DNA of 64,000 nucleotides from Climacteris rufus. Taxonomy: Eukaryota > Chordata > Aves > Passeriformes > Climacteridae. The notes beneath the pieces are model-generated. The model was not told the DNA's origin. It did no database searches and saw nothing but the letters and a program-made list of their open reading frames with translations. The stretch spans positions 835,246 to 899,245 of the forward strand of contig VZRZ01007311.1 in the NCBI GenBank assembly GCA_013398175.1. The letters are read 5' to 3'. Of the stretch, positions 42,201 through 51,805 are shown in pieces; position 1 is the stretch's first letter; each line of letters begins with the position of its first letter. The translations under genes and the position numbers were made by a program.

Positions 42201-44899
42201 AGCTTATTTGGTCCCTTTTGTCCTATTCATAAATCAATCCTGATTACTACAAATGAACGTGCTGATGACTCACTTGGACCATTAATTTAGACCTCCTCAC
42301 TGAGTGCATTCGGAAGCTGCCACTCGTAATAAGAAACTGGAAGAACATTCTTTGTGACCTCCTCTTTGGCTACACACCCCAGACTCCATCTCCTGCTCCA
42401 TTCCTTGTCTGTAATTTCATACACACAACACATATTCTTCAGTTAAAACATTCCATTTCCCCTCTTGTTCCAGTGATAAATTTGCATGAAGGGAAGGAAG
42501 AAAATTGCATATGAATGCTCAGCAGGTTGCTTTTATGACCTAAGAGGAGGACAGAGAGCAATGGCTCAATATCTACACCCTAAGTGGGGGCAATTGATGC
42601 CCAAACATAAAGACATCAGCGAACTGTTATGGGAATGACTGCAGATGTGTCACTGGTGACACAGATCACAAGGTATTTGTCTCTGTTCCTGAAGTGCTGA
42701 CGAGCTGTCATCAGTGAAGAACCATTGTCATCGAGGAACAATGCTTCACCATTTAGAGCAGTAAATGGAACAAGCCAATTCTTATCCAGGCAGTACAGCA
42801 TTTATCAACTCCTTATTGCCCAAGTGGGAACAAAGAAAGGATTCTACCCATTTGAAAATTATTATTATTATTTACTACTATATTGGCAACACAGTGCACT
42901 GAATAGTTTTAGAACAGAAATTTATGTCCCAGAATTCCTAAGGGTCAACACTCAATCTTTTTCAATACACACCATAAAAGAGAGAAGGAAAACACATTTG
43001 TTTCCTTCCCAGTCCAATTGCTGCAGTGCCACAGTGGTTAGCATTGATCACCATTCAGTTTCACGTGCTGGAGCTCTGGGCTGAACCCTAATTACCAATG
43101 TCAAAAGGGAAGTGTTCTCAGAACGATACCAGTCATTCTCTGCAGTTTCCACTGCTGTGCTTGTTGCTGAATATCTTTTGAGCATTTCTAAGTACCAAGC
43201 TGAATGGAAAGCAGTGTGTCGCAAAGCAACTCGATGCTCTTTATGCCATAAAGATATCACAGATCCCAGGCAATTAACAGTTTGGAAAAGAGTACATTAA
43301 CACCAGCTACTAAAACCCTTTTATAGTCTTGAATGGTATTCACTGAGCAATTACAAAGTTAGCTTTTCCTTGTTACTGCTCTTAGGAGCTCATGTAAAAG
43401 TGATGCTCCATAAGAACACCCCTTAACCTCAAATTCAGAGTTCTATTGTCCAGCATGGAAGCAGTGATGGCATGTTATCCATTTATCATTGGTGTCGCGT
43501 GTCTGATGTCAAATATGACAGGAGGGAGTCACAGAGACTGTTCCCAGCAAAACTCCAGCACCTCCATCCAACTCATTGCTAAGCCAGTCTCTAGTCAGGA
43601 ATCTGGGTTTCTCTGTCCCAAAACAAGCACACCACACAATCATGGAGCTGAAACAACCTCCAGATCATGGATCACAGTGATAATGTTGAATGTTACTTTA
43701 AATTTAGTTACTTAGGTAATCTCCATTCATGACAAGACAGAAACTGTTGAGCTGCTGTTATCCAAAGCTTGTTCCAATTATGCTGAAACTGAGGAAAAAA
43801 ATCTACCAGCTCACTAGACGCTTCCTCCTACCTGCAACACGCAAGGATCTGATTCCACGCCTGACTCCTCTCTGACTTGGCATGTACAAAATGAGGACAA
43901 ATGGTGTGCTGCCACTGCTACAGAAGAGACTAAGGGCCTGCCTGGGTCTGCTTTTGTGATGTGAATCATTTCTCGATATTTCTTTCTAACACTACAGCTT
44001 TCTTCTCAACCAGAAGAAAGCCTCCAAATCCAAGTACAGTGTCTGAAAAAGAGCAGAACAAGCACCCTCTTCCAAAACTATTTTCACAAACAACTTCTGC
44101 CATAGAAGAAATAAATTTTTTGATCACAGATAAAAATCCATGAACACATCACATCATCCTGTTGTCCTGGCTGCAGCACGCTTGTGGTGATTGGGGTTAT
44201 TCAAGGACTCTGCAGGTTGAGATCTCTGGGGTTGCACTAGAGACTGCGAGGTTGGAGACTGGTGAGGTCTTTATTATGGCAGAGAAACACTGGGTAAAAT
44301 AAAACCTGCTCTTATTTTCAGGTTAAGTTCTACAATTGTACATCCAAAAAAAAAAAAAATCAACTCTGCAGGCTTTTAATTCACAGGTTGCAAAATACAA
44401 CATAAGTGAACCAACCACTACTCTAAAACCTATTTAGTATTGTAAATTAGTAGGTTCCTACAGACTTCCAGTGCTTTATTCTGAACCTGTACTGATACTC
44501 CCTGAGCACAAACTTCTGTAGGAAATGGTCCAAGTTATCCAAGTTCCAGCATATGTTTGTAAGAAAGCAGAGAAAGGGCTAGTATCATGCAAAGTAAAAC
44601 ACGGCCAGAAAAATAGGATTCCTCCCCAGGAATACAGATCAAGCAAGAGCCTTCATGACACTTACAAATGGCTTCATGCTCTCTCTTTTACTAAGTTACT
44701 TTACTTTCTTTTTGGAGGAAATACCAGCATAAATATTAAATATTTTCTGCATACATCTAAATATATCTATGTAGAAGGGCAGTTAGATCACCATACTATG
44801 AACGACCAATATTTCTTTAACTGCCTAACAGAGCATATAATTAAAAATAAAGAAATCTATGTGTTGCCCATTTTCACTGTAAAAATAGCTAGTTTTCTC
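27206..44899. other. CNTNAP5 intron 1, middle part: no gene found
   Basis: This is AT-rich non-coding DNA between the CR1 fragment and the probable LTR. It has no supported exon, RNA gene or mobile element. A somewhat GC-richer, unclassified segment lies at about 44160-44300. The interval 28030-28300 is rich in TAATTA-type and ATGCAAAT-like words, which resembles conserved non-coding sequence but is unproven. Frames such as 44525-44905 (126 codons) and 40517-40873 (118 codons) have no recognisable content. Confidence 0.65.
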
Positions 44900-45233
44900 T
44901 GTTAGACAGTTTCAAGGACGAGATTTTGTAAACATAGCTATGTTGTTGTAAAAATTATCTTTTTACATTCCTTTCCCATGGACACAGATCCTTTTGACGG
45001 ACACTTCTTTTAACCACTGGAGTTAAAGACGGAAGTGTTAACTTTCTCCAATGATCTGTGATTTCTAAAAGTGTATATAAGAATTAAACGAAGGTGGGTT
45101 CCCCCCCCTTCCGCCCTTTGCTCTGAACAACTCGGACTCCGGCTCTCATTATTTCTGCATCTTCGGCTGATAAGCCGGGTAAGCCGTAATAAGCGGCTAA
45201 TAACAGGCATCCCGGTAATATCCATGTTTTGGC
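44900..45233 (+). mobile_element. Probable retroviral solo LTR fragment (ERVL/ERVK-like)
   Basis: A composition break and LTR-like architecture suggest a long terminal repeat in plus orientation. It starts near TGTTAGACAG and carries a TATA-type box (GTATATAAGA) at about 45072. A C-rich and GC-rich R-like segment follows (CCTTTGCTCTGAACAACTCG, then ACTCCGGCTCTCATT). It ends with repeated AAGCCG/AAGCGGCT units and finishes near TTTGGCA. No internal retroviral gene sequence flanks it, so it would be a solo LTR or an LTR remnant. I could not find a convincing target-site duplication, so both ends are approximate and the family is a guess. Confidence 0.5.
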
Positions 45234-48200
45234 ATCTTTTTTTTTCCCCCTCTAGATTCTATATTGAATTATTTTCATGATTAAAAACATCAGTTGCAAT
45301 GATCTAGTGAGCAAATGGTATTACTAGCCCAAGAGAACCTGCACAGGGCAATTAAAAAAAATCAGAGACAACATTAGTAAGAGGAAATTAATTATCAGTA
45401 ATATCAGCCCAGCACTGTGTACAAAAAATATCAAACCTTGATTTCCTCTAACTCTACAGACAATATGTCTGCTGCTACTTCCGCTCTACCAAGTGATGCC
45501 TTCAAAGCCTCCAAGAATTGCATGTAATTTTAAACCTTTATTACATCACGATTATACTATTCTTTTCCCTTCTTTCTTGGTTTGAGTAGAGGGAGATTAG
45601 TTTAGAGCAAAAAGATAACAGTTCATGTCTCTTAAAGACTTTACTGAGAGGAGAAGAAAAATGTTCATACAGATCTACCAGCTCTTCTCCCTTCTGCACA
45701 GGCCCAGAAGAGGTGTGTCCAGTGAGAACCACATCTTACAGATACAAGGCAAATGTGGCCCTTGCATCACTAAGACCACAGCAGTCTGAAAAAGTGAATG
45801 CTACAGGGCCAGAATAGCATCCCCCTAATTTGGAGGGTGGACAAACGCAGCAGAACTCTTTATTAAAAAAAATAAAAATATAATAAACTAAAAGCACAGC
45901 AGGTTACCTGGTGCCCTATACAGGCAGGCCACTCCCTCGAACACTTGGTAGGAATCTGGAGGCTGAGGGGAAGGAGATGTGTACTGAGAGAGCCTGTCAC
46001 GTGTGAGCTGGCAGATACACCTGCAGCCCTCTGGTTCTCCCATTCTTGTCTCCTTCAGAGGAGGAAGAGGGTAGATACAGTAATTCAAGTTTGCCAAGAG
46101 AGCTGAAACCTGTCACATCTATAAAAAAAATCCATTTTGGGGGCTAAAAATAAATAAATGTTACCCCACACTCCCACTGCCTTCAGACTCATTCATTTCA
46201 GCTTTCAGCTATCCAAACTCCACTTGCTTCAAATAGCAGCAGAGAAAGGAGACAGAGGGGAAGTGAGCAGCCATCTATGGATTTAGAAACTACTACATAT
46301 AGCAAATGTGAACTAACAACAGAAAATGGGACATGACCATGCCATATAGGATCAACTCAATTGACCCCTACAGCCTTATTTTAGATAGTTAAGGTTCTCA
46401 CACTGACTGTTCATTTATCTCTTGTTTATGTACACTCCCTCAGTTTCCCATCAGTAAAAGAATGATTACAGTGATTAAAAAAACCTTCACCAGTACTACC
46501 CTGACTGGAGTGCTGGCAGAAGCCTGTACGTGCCATGTGCTGGGAGAGCTTCACAAGTATGTTTTTCTACCCAGAGTCACCATATTTTCCACTTGAAGTC
46601 TATACTTTGTACAAATGTATCAAGCACATTTGAAAACAATTTGTTCTTGTTGTTAATTTATAAGGAAAAACCTGCTGCATCTGCGTGGCATTAAGAGAAA
46701 AAAAAGAAAAGGTCCAAGTAGATAATGTATTTGATGCTGAGATAACAACCATGGATGGATTCCTGTGGCTAGTGATGCCATCTGCCTGGTGGATGCAGAA
46801 TCCAAAGACCATTGTAGTTCATGGACATAGCATCTTTTAGATGCTTCACAGCCAAGGAGTGCTAGTTGAGTCAAACGGATTGAAAGTTAGTGACAGGTAC
46901 TGATCAGCTCTGGGTCATTTACAGCTCTTCTCTCTCATTATTCTGTCCCATTTCTTCATCAATACATCTGAAGGCATGAAAAAGCTAACATTTGTATTTT
47001 TTCCACCTGTATGAAACTAAAATGAGAAAAGCATGTCTGAACACTATTCTCTTGTCAAGATAAGTACCAGTGCCAGAGAAAAAGCCAGAGATATGTGTCT
47101 GATCCTCTTTACTCAGCCTGCAAGCACATGAGCCACAAACCAATATCAGATGATTGACATTCTACCTATTTCAGCAGGCCTCTTCAAATCTTAGCATTTC
47201 TGACCACAGATAGAAAGGTCACTGTTTAAGAGATCTCTTGCCTTTACTACAGTTAACACAATACATCTCATTTGAACTGTTACACAAATCCAAAAAACAC
47301 CTCAACTTGATGGTTTCAAATATCCAGAGACAAATTTACTCCTGTAAGTTCTCATTCAAATTTACATTGTCTGACTCCTGTACAACTACCATCACTGCAG
47401 AGGAAGGAAAGCTAAAATCAGAGTGAACACTCTCATTAGCTAAAAAGAAAAATAAATTTCCTTGTCCAAAAAACCTATGTTTTCTTCAGTATTTTTTTAT
47501 TTCAGAATAAATAAAAATACAGACACACACTACCTACTTTTTAACTGGGTAGAGTTATTAAAGACAGATGTGTCCGGCAAGGCTACATGGAAATCTACTG
47601 CAGATTAGTGGACCATACATTGGCCGTGTATTACTGCAAGAACTTCAACGGAAAATCTGATTCTATCACACATTGAATTTCTGCAGCTTTGACTGACAGT
47701 TATGACTGGGTTTAAGTGCAAGGTTTGAAAGTCTCACGATCAGCTTGTAAGTTCTAGTGAAATGAGATAATAAATGCTAGTGATTCTGTGGGTGGAAGAG
47801 GCAGCTGCGTTCTGGAACAGAAACATGTAACAATACCTGAGAATAACTTTTTCAATGGGAGTTAGAAGGTGACACTTTACCAGGAGGGGTTTCAATCTGC
47901 TACATCTTCCTGGCGATGTGTGAGAAATCAGCCAAGAAAGATGTAAGTCAGAGGGAGGGAGGCATAAGGTGTAAAAGAGCAATCGGTGACATTTTTAAGA
48001 TACACAACACTAGACCCAGGTGGAAGATCACTAATGGCTCCTGCAATTCTTTTCTGCAGCTGCAGTCTAGCCCCGAACTGCTACAGCAAAATAGTTAAGA
48101 AAAACACGAGTTCATGCCTCCTTTCATTTTTTTTACTATTGCCCCCTCCTTCCAACTTTAAAATGGAAAAAAAAGAGGAAAAAAAAAAGAAAGGGCTGAA

Positions 48201-49733
48201 CAAGTCCAGATTCACCAAAGTTACTAATGTTTTCAGATCACAAAATATGCTGCTAAAGGGCAACTAATTTATTATATAGCAGGCAAGGCTTTGCGTCTCC
48301 TTGTCTATCTGATAAATGTAAGTTTCAGCTCTCCCAGATATCACATGCAACACATTTCCAGTGTTACGTACATGGCCATTTTATTAATTTTCTAGTAATT
48401 AGTATCCTGGGGAGAAATCCTATTGCCACTTTATTTACCTAATTTAATAAAATATTGCAAAATGCAAAGTAGGAGGAATTTCTTATGTTTAATTAGCATT
48501 TGCCAATTCTGATCTTTCTAATGATGTCTACTGACCCCTAGCCTGTAGCTGTGTTTCAAAGCAGTTTCTTCAGCAATCCTTTCTTTAATTAAAAACTATT
48601 ACCAAGGAGGAAATTAGAATCAAATATCTCAGTGGCAGGGAAGATTTTTACTTACTCAGGACTTTTATTTTACAGAAGCTAAATAAGTGAGAGGAGAATA
48701 ATTTTTAAGAGTATTATAATTAAGAAGTAAGGAAAAAACCGAAATTAAATAAATGCCATATTAGATATTAGGAAGAAAACTAAATAAGTGGCATTCTTCA
48801 CCCCTCAAAGCATAGTCCTTTTCCACTGTAAATACTGTCCCAAGTTCTGCTCTTGCTTACAAAACCTGTCAGAAACAAACCTGTTGAAGCCATTGTGAAT
48901 ATACCGGTATTGGCATGTGAATGCAACTCTTTGGCCAAAGTGTTCATATTGAGGAATGTGCAGAAGCAGACCTATCCCATTTGCACTTTGGCTTTCAAAT
49001 AAAAGCTTCTGACAGTTGCCTGCACTGAAGCCTCCAAAAGAAATAACCAAATTCTGCAAATGGGAAAGTTTACCGGCTATCTGGAAGCTCATTAGCCCTT
49101 TAAAGCAATACCACTGTCATGTAGCTACCTGAATATACTTCAGAATACTGCTTCAATATTTTAGCCTACACATAAGCTTTCTTGGCCCAAAACTGAGGAA
49201 GAGAGCACAGCTTCCCTGAGCTCCAACATAAGGAGATGATTTATTTAAGAAGGTGATGAATTTTCATACTGGGTGCAATTATTGAGGTCCGTGCGAGCAC
49301 ACAGAGCTCTTCACATGTGAATCTAACGAGGTTTCTAGGGAACTTGCAGCTATTACAGATTCACAGGCTCCTTCACTCAGCTCCTGGGAAAGCACTTACA
49401 GCTGATTCCATGCTAATTCATTGCTCAATGAATAAGTAAAATCTGTACAGTATAATAAAACCATTGATCATCATGCTTTAAGATCGACTCCTAAATATTT
49501 AGGAAGCAGCGCGTATTCAATGGAAATGTTTATTGGCACTGGAAAATTAAACTGTCACCCGTGAAATAGTAAAACTCATTAATGCCGAGTTTCTTTTTAA
49601 GTGTTAGGAATTAACTTTATAGCCGCATCCGTAATGGCAAGCCTCAGCCTTAAATCGCCTGCCATTTAGTATTCCTGAGCGTTATTAAAACACACTAACC
49701 GTGATTTAATTGACTGGAAATTAAAAAAAAAAG
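45234..49733. other. CNTNAP5 intron 1, promoter-proximal part: no gene found
   Basis: This is AT-rich non-coding DNA leading to the assembly gap. The last 500 bases (49230-49730) have few homopolymers and several homeodomain-like words and palindromes, described as a finding. A 95-codon minus frame at 49092-48805 has unusually mixed amino-acid content but no recognisable homology or clear splice sites, so I do not call it an exon. Confidence 0.65.
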
Positions 49734-49881
49734 NNNNNNNNNNNNNNNNNNNNNNNNNNNNNNNNNNNNNNNNNNNNNNNNNNNNNNNNNNNNNNNNNNN
49801 NNNNNNNNNNNNNNNNNNNNNNNNNNNNNNNNNNNNNNNNNNNNNNNNNNNNNNNNNNNNNNNNNNNNNNNNNNNNNNNNN
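49734..49881. other. Assembly gap (148 N)
   Basis: A run of N separates an AT-rich segment ending in a short A-tract from an extremely GC-rich segment. The position, at the edge of a CpG island, is typical of sequencing dropout in GC-rich DNA. The true length and content are unknown, so the left boundary of the CpG island cannot be set. Confidence 0.99.
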
Positions 49882-50640
49882 CCCGCCGCCCGACGGGCCC
49901 CGGCCGCGGGGGAGGCCCGCACCGGGAGCGCCGCTCCCGCCCCGCCGGCACCCCTCGCACCCCGCCCCGGGGGAGGAAGGTCACGGAGCATCACCTCCTC
50001 CTCTGGGCTGCAGGACCCGCCAGCGCCGCAGGCTCCCGGCTGCGCCGGGGTCGCCCAAGCGCCCGTAGAGCCGCCGCCGGTGCCCGCCCGCCGGAGTACC
50101 GCAAAGCGCGGCGGCCAGGGATGCTCCTGCCCGCGGGGACCGACCCCGCAGGGCCGGTAGCGATGCGTGGCAAACTTAAGAGCGGATCTTCTGAGTTAAA
50201 AAAAGAGCGAATGGTGATTTCCCACCCGGGATATTCTGAGGCAGCAGGGACGGCAAGCACCACGCCCCGGGACCCAGCCGCGCCCGCGGGAAGCGCCCCG
50301 GGGAACGCCCGGTACCGCCGGGCCAGGAGAAGACGCTCAGTGCCACCGGCGCGGCTCCGCCAGGCTGGAGCCGGGCTGCGCCCGCAAAACCGCGGCACCC
50401 CCGGCCCTTGCGGGAAGGACCGACCCTGCTCGCCAAGCAGAGGCGCGACCCCGGCCCCGTCCCGCCTGGTGGCCCGCAGCCCGAGGCAGGGCGACAGCGG
50501 CCACACTAACCGCAAAAAGATGCGGCCAGCGGAAGGACAAGAGACCGTGCGGAAAACCCCGAGCGGCTCCTTGAAGCCTCCAGCGGCTCCCGCTCACTCC
50601 CACGTCCACACCAGCAGGACGGTGGAGAGCAGTCCTTCCA
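49882..50640. promoter_or_regulatory. Intronic second half of the CpG island
   Basis: An extremely GC- and CpG-rich block begins right at the assembly gap and runs to about 50640. A less GC-rich bridge (50640-50740) separates it from the exon-1 island. It lies in the first kilobase of CNTNAP5 intron 1. Both strands are open in several frames here, the longest being 184 codons on plus (50121-50675) and 174 on minus (49991-50515). I read these as stop-codon depletion, with no domain or signal peptide visible. It could hold an alternative first exon or a start site for an antisense transcript. Confidence 0.6.
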
Positions 50641-50756
50641 CCTGGCCCCAACTTTGCATTTCTGAGCTCCATTAGCAAAGCGGAGCCAGGATAAGTTTCT
50701 TAGAGGTCATGGCGCAATAATCCCCTTTTTCAGGGAGTTTTTCCCCATCTCTTCCT

Positions 50757-50776
50757 CCCGCCCCCGCCCCAACCCC
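50757..50776 (-). promoter_or_regulatory. G-quadruplex motif just inside intron 1
   Basis: The minus (sense) strand has four G runs of 4, 4, 5 and 3, separated by loops of 2, 1 and 1 bases, within 20 bases. This satisfies the usual short-loop G4 pattern. It starts about 30 nt downstream of the exon-1 donor, so it would be present in nascent pre-mRNA and in the non-template DNA strand. Short loops generally favour stable folding. Confidence 0.7.
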
Positions 50777-50799
50777 AGGCAACTCCTTGCATTCCCGCT

Positions 50800-50805
50800 A
50801 CTCAC
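50800..50805 (-). other. CNTNAP5: Splice donor of CNTNAP5 exon 1
   Basis: The minus strand reads AAATT then GTGAGT, a consensus U2-type donor. Cutting here leaves one base (T) of a split codon. That matches the Tyr codon expected after the Asn in the recalled CNTNAP5 N-terminus. The exon's last two bases (TT instead of AG) are suboptimal, but the intronic part is ideal. Confidence 0.85.
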
Positions 50806-50987
50806 AATTTGTTGCAGTTAATCCCAGATGCCATAAACTGAAGAACAAGAGCAGCAGAGTGAAGCCCCCGAGGGCTCGGGAATCCATCTTCAGCCCCGGA
50901 GGGGGAAACCAGCCTCTCGCCTGTCTCCCCTGGTCCCGGTCTCCGAGCGCCTCTCAGCCTCTGTGCGCTCGCTCTGCCAGCGCTCAT
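50802..50987 (-). other. uORF 3 overlapping the main CNTNAP5 start
   Basis: ATG at 50987 opens a frame that runs out of phase through the main ATG and the whole signal-peptide exon. In genomic DNA it stops at 50804-50802, inside the intron, so in spliced mRNA it would continue into exon 2. Context is weak (T at -3, A at +4). Overlapping uORFs generally reduce main-frame initiation because ribosomes that use them pass the true start. Confidence 0.4.
50806..50887 (-). CDS. CNTNAP5: CNTNAP5 (Caspr5) first coding exon, signal peptide
   Basis: Read on the minus strand, ATG at 50887-50885 opens a 27-codon frame plus one base (phase 1), ending at 50806 before a GTGAGT donor. Seen: a short N-terminal MDSRA, a hydrophobic core at about residues 6-19 (FTLLLLFFSLW), then LWHLGLTATN at residues 18-27, the layout of a secretory signal peptide. 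Known: CNTNAP5 is a single-pass neurexin-superfamily adhesion protein of neurons with discoidin, laminin-G, EGF-like and fibrinogen-like parts. As I recall the human protein, it starts MDS and carries LWHLGLTATN followed by Tyr-Asn-Cys at the discoidin domain, so a phase-1 junction after Asn27 fits. The start has A at -3 and G at +4, a strong Kozak context. Without splicing the frame stops two codons later (Cys-Glu-stop), which supports the donor. Birds carry several Caspr5-type paralogues, so which copy this is remains open. The rest of the gene lies beyond the left edge. Confidence 0.85.
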
Positions 50988-51003
50988 TTACTCCATACAG
51001 CAT
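50890..51003 (-). other. uORF 1 in CNTNAP5 leader, 37 codons
   Basis: ATG at 51003 opens 37 codons (beginning MLYGVNERWQ, rich in Arg and Glu) and ends with TGA at 50892-50890, only 2 nt before the main ATG. The Kozak context is weak (T at -3). The peptide resembles nothing I recognise, so it is more likely a regulatory reading frame than a functional peptide. A ribosome ending here has almost no distance to re-acquire initiation factors before the main start, so translation of this uORF would be expected to lower output from the main frame. This is an inference from spacing. Confidence 0.45.
50988..50996 (-). other. Minimal uORF 2 (Met-Glu-stop)
   Basis: On the minus strand the bases read ATG GAG TAA, a two-codon uORF nested inside uORF 1 in another frame. 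Its stop codon directly abuts the ATG of uORF 3 at 50987. Minimal uORFs can stall or re-start scanning ribosomes, but whether this one does cannot be told from sequence. Confidence 0.4.
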
Positions 51004-51187
51004 CCAAGCACTCCGGGTGAAGGGAAGCCAGGGCCGGCCGGGGGACCCTTCTCCGCAGCCCTTGGAGGAGCCGCTCCGGACGCCGGCGGCTGTGCCCGAG
51101 CCGAGCCCGCTGCCCCGGCCGCCGCCGCGGCGCTTCACCTTGCGAGCGGCGGCTGGGTGGGAAGCGGCAGCCGCTCGCTGGGCACCT

Positions 51188-51196
51188 CCTTATAGG
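51188..51196 (-). promoter_or_regulatory. CNTNAP5: TATA-like box of CNTNAP5
   Basis: The minus strand reads CCTATAAGG, with TATAAG as the core, inside otherwise GC-rich DNA. It is about 300 bases upstream of the ATG. It predicts a transcription start near 51160-51170. CpG-island promoters of brain adhesion genes often lack a TATA box and start at dispersed sites, so this box may be only one of several start determinants. Confidence 0.45.
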
Positions 51197-51333
51197 CGAG
51201 AGCCGCGCTGCACTCCACCTCCTCCCAGCCCCCTGGAAGTTGCTCCTCCTCGCCTTCCAGGGAGGATCCTTACTGCAATCTTCACGCGTTGTTGATAGGC
51301 ATCAGAGTCACGGAGTAAATCGGATGCCTGGAG

Positions 51334-51372
51334 AAAAAAAAAAAAAAAAATTATATTACTTTTTTTTTTTTT
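51334..51372. repeat. Poly(dA)/poly(dT) inverted pair in the promoter
   Basis: A run of 17 A (51334-51350) is followed by a 9-base AT-rich spacer and then 13 T (51360-51372). It sits about 140 bases upstream of the TATA-like box, inside the CpG island. Such tracts are stiff and disfavour nucleosomes, and the pair could also extrude as a hairpin. Lengths may vary between individuals or be miscounted by sequencing. Confidence 0.8.
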
Positions 51373-51805
51373 CCCCCGTTTCTCCCTCCTTTGGGTACCA
51401 CTGTGTCTGGAACGTTTTAAAGATCCCCCGGCTCAGATGTTTGTTTGCTTATGACTACATATGTTACATGCACATACATAAAATATACATGTATATCCCG
51501 GCATATACAGCGCCGACACGGCCCGACGAGCCCCAACCCCGCTGCCAAGGCTCAGTCTCACGTCCAGGAGCCTCGGACGGGACTGATGCTCCATCCGCTC
51601 TTCTGTCGAGGCTGGTCCAGAGCCTCCCTGCCTAGCCCTCCTGGAAGGCGATCAAAGGTGGTCACAGGGGCCCCAGAAGAGCCACGGGAATCTCTCGCTG
51701 GCGGCCCCGGCCCGAGGAGGGCGGCCCTCGGGGTAGCGGACCCGCATCAGCGTCTGCGCTCCCCTCCCGGCTGGCGAGGGTGATGCTTGTCAAAATTAGA
51801 TTTCG

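Larger units (their letters stand above)
50888..51165 (-). other. CNTNAP5: Inferred CNTNAP5 5' UTR with three upstream AUGs
   Basis: The right limit is inferred as about 25-30 nt downstream of the TATA-like box at 51188-51196, so the start site could differ by tens of bases. The segment is very GC-rich and has no recognisable splice acceptor before the ATG, so it should be continuous with the coding exon. On the sense (minus) strand it contains exactly three ATGs, at 51003, 50996 and 50987, all out of frame with the main start and all with T at -3 (weak context). These are annotated separately. The 5' UTR length and uORF content are predictions; no transcript evidence is available here. Confidence 0.5.

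Noticed and set aside
48805..49092. 95-codon minus-strand frame considered as CNTNAP5 exon 2 or another exon
   Set aside because: It does not resemble the discoidin-domain start of CNTNAP5, lacks a clear acceptor with polypyrimidine tract, and matches no family I know.
50121..50675. 184-codon plus-strand frame, and the opposing 174-codon minus frame at 49991-50515
   Set aside because: Both are in CpG-island DNA where stop codons are rare. They are rich in Arg, Pro, Ala and Gly, overlap on opposite strands, and have no signal peptide or domain.
50890..51138. 82-codon minus-strand frame upstream of the CNTNAP5 start
   Set aside because: Its apparent start at 51138 is a GTG, not ATG. Only the part from the ATG at 51003 is plausible, and I annotate that as uORF 1.
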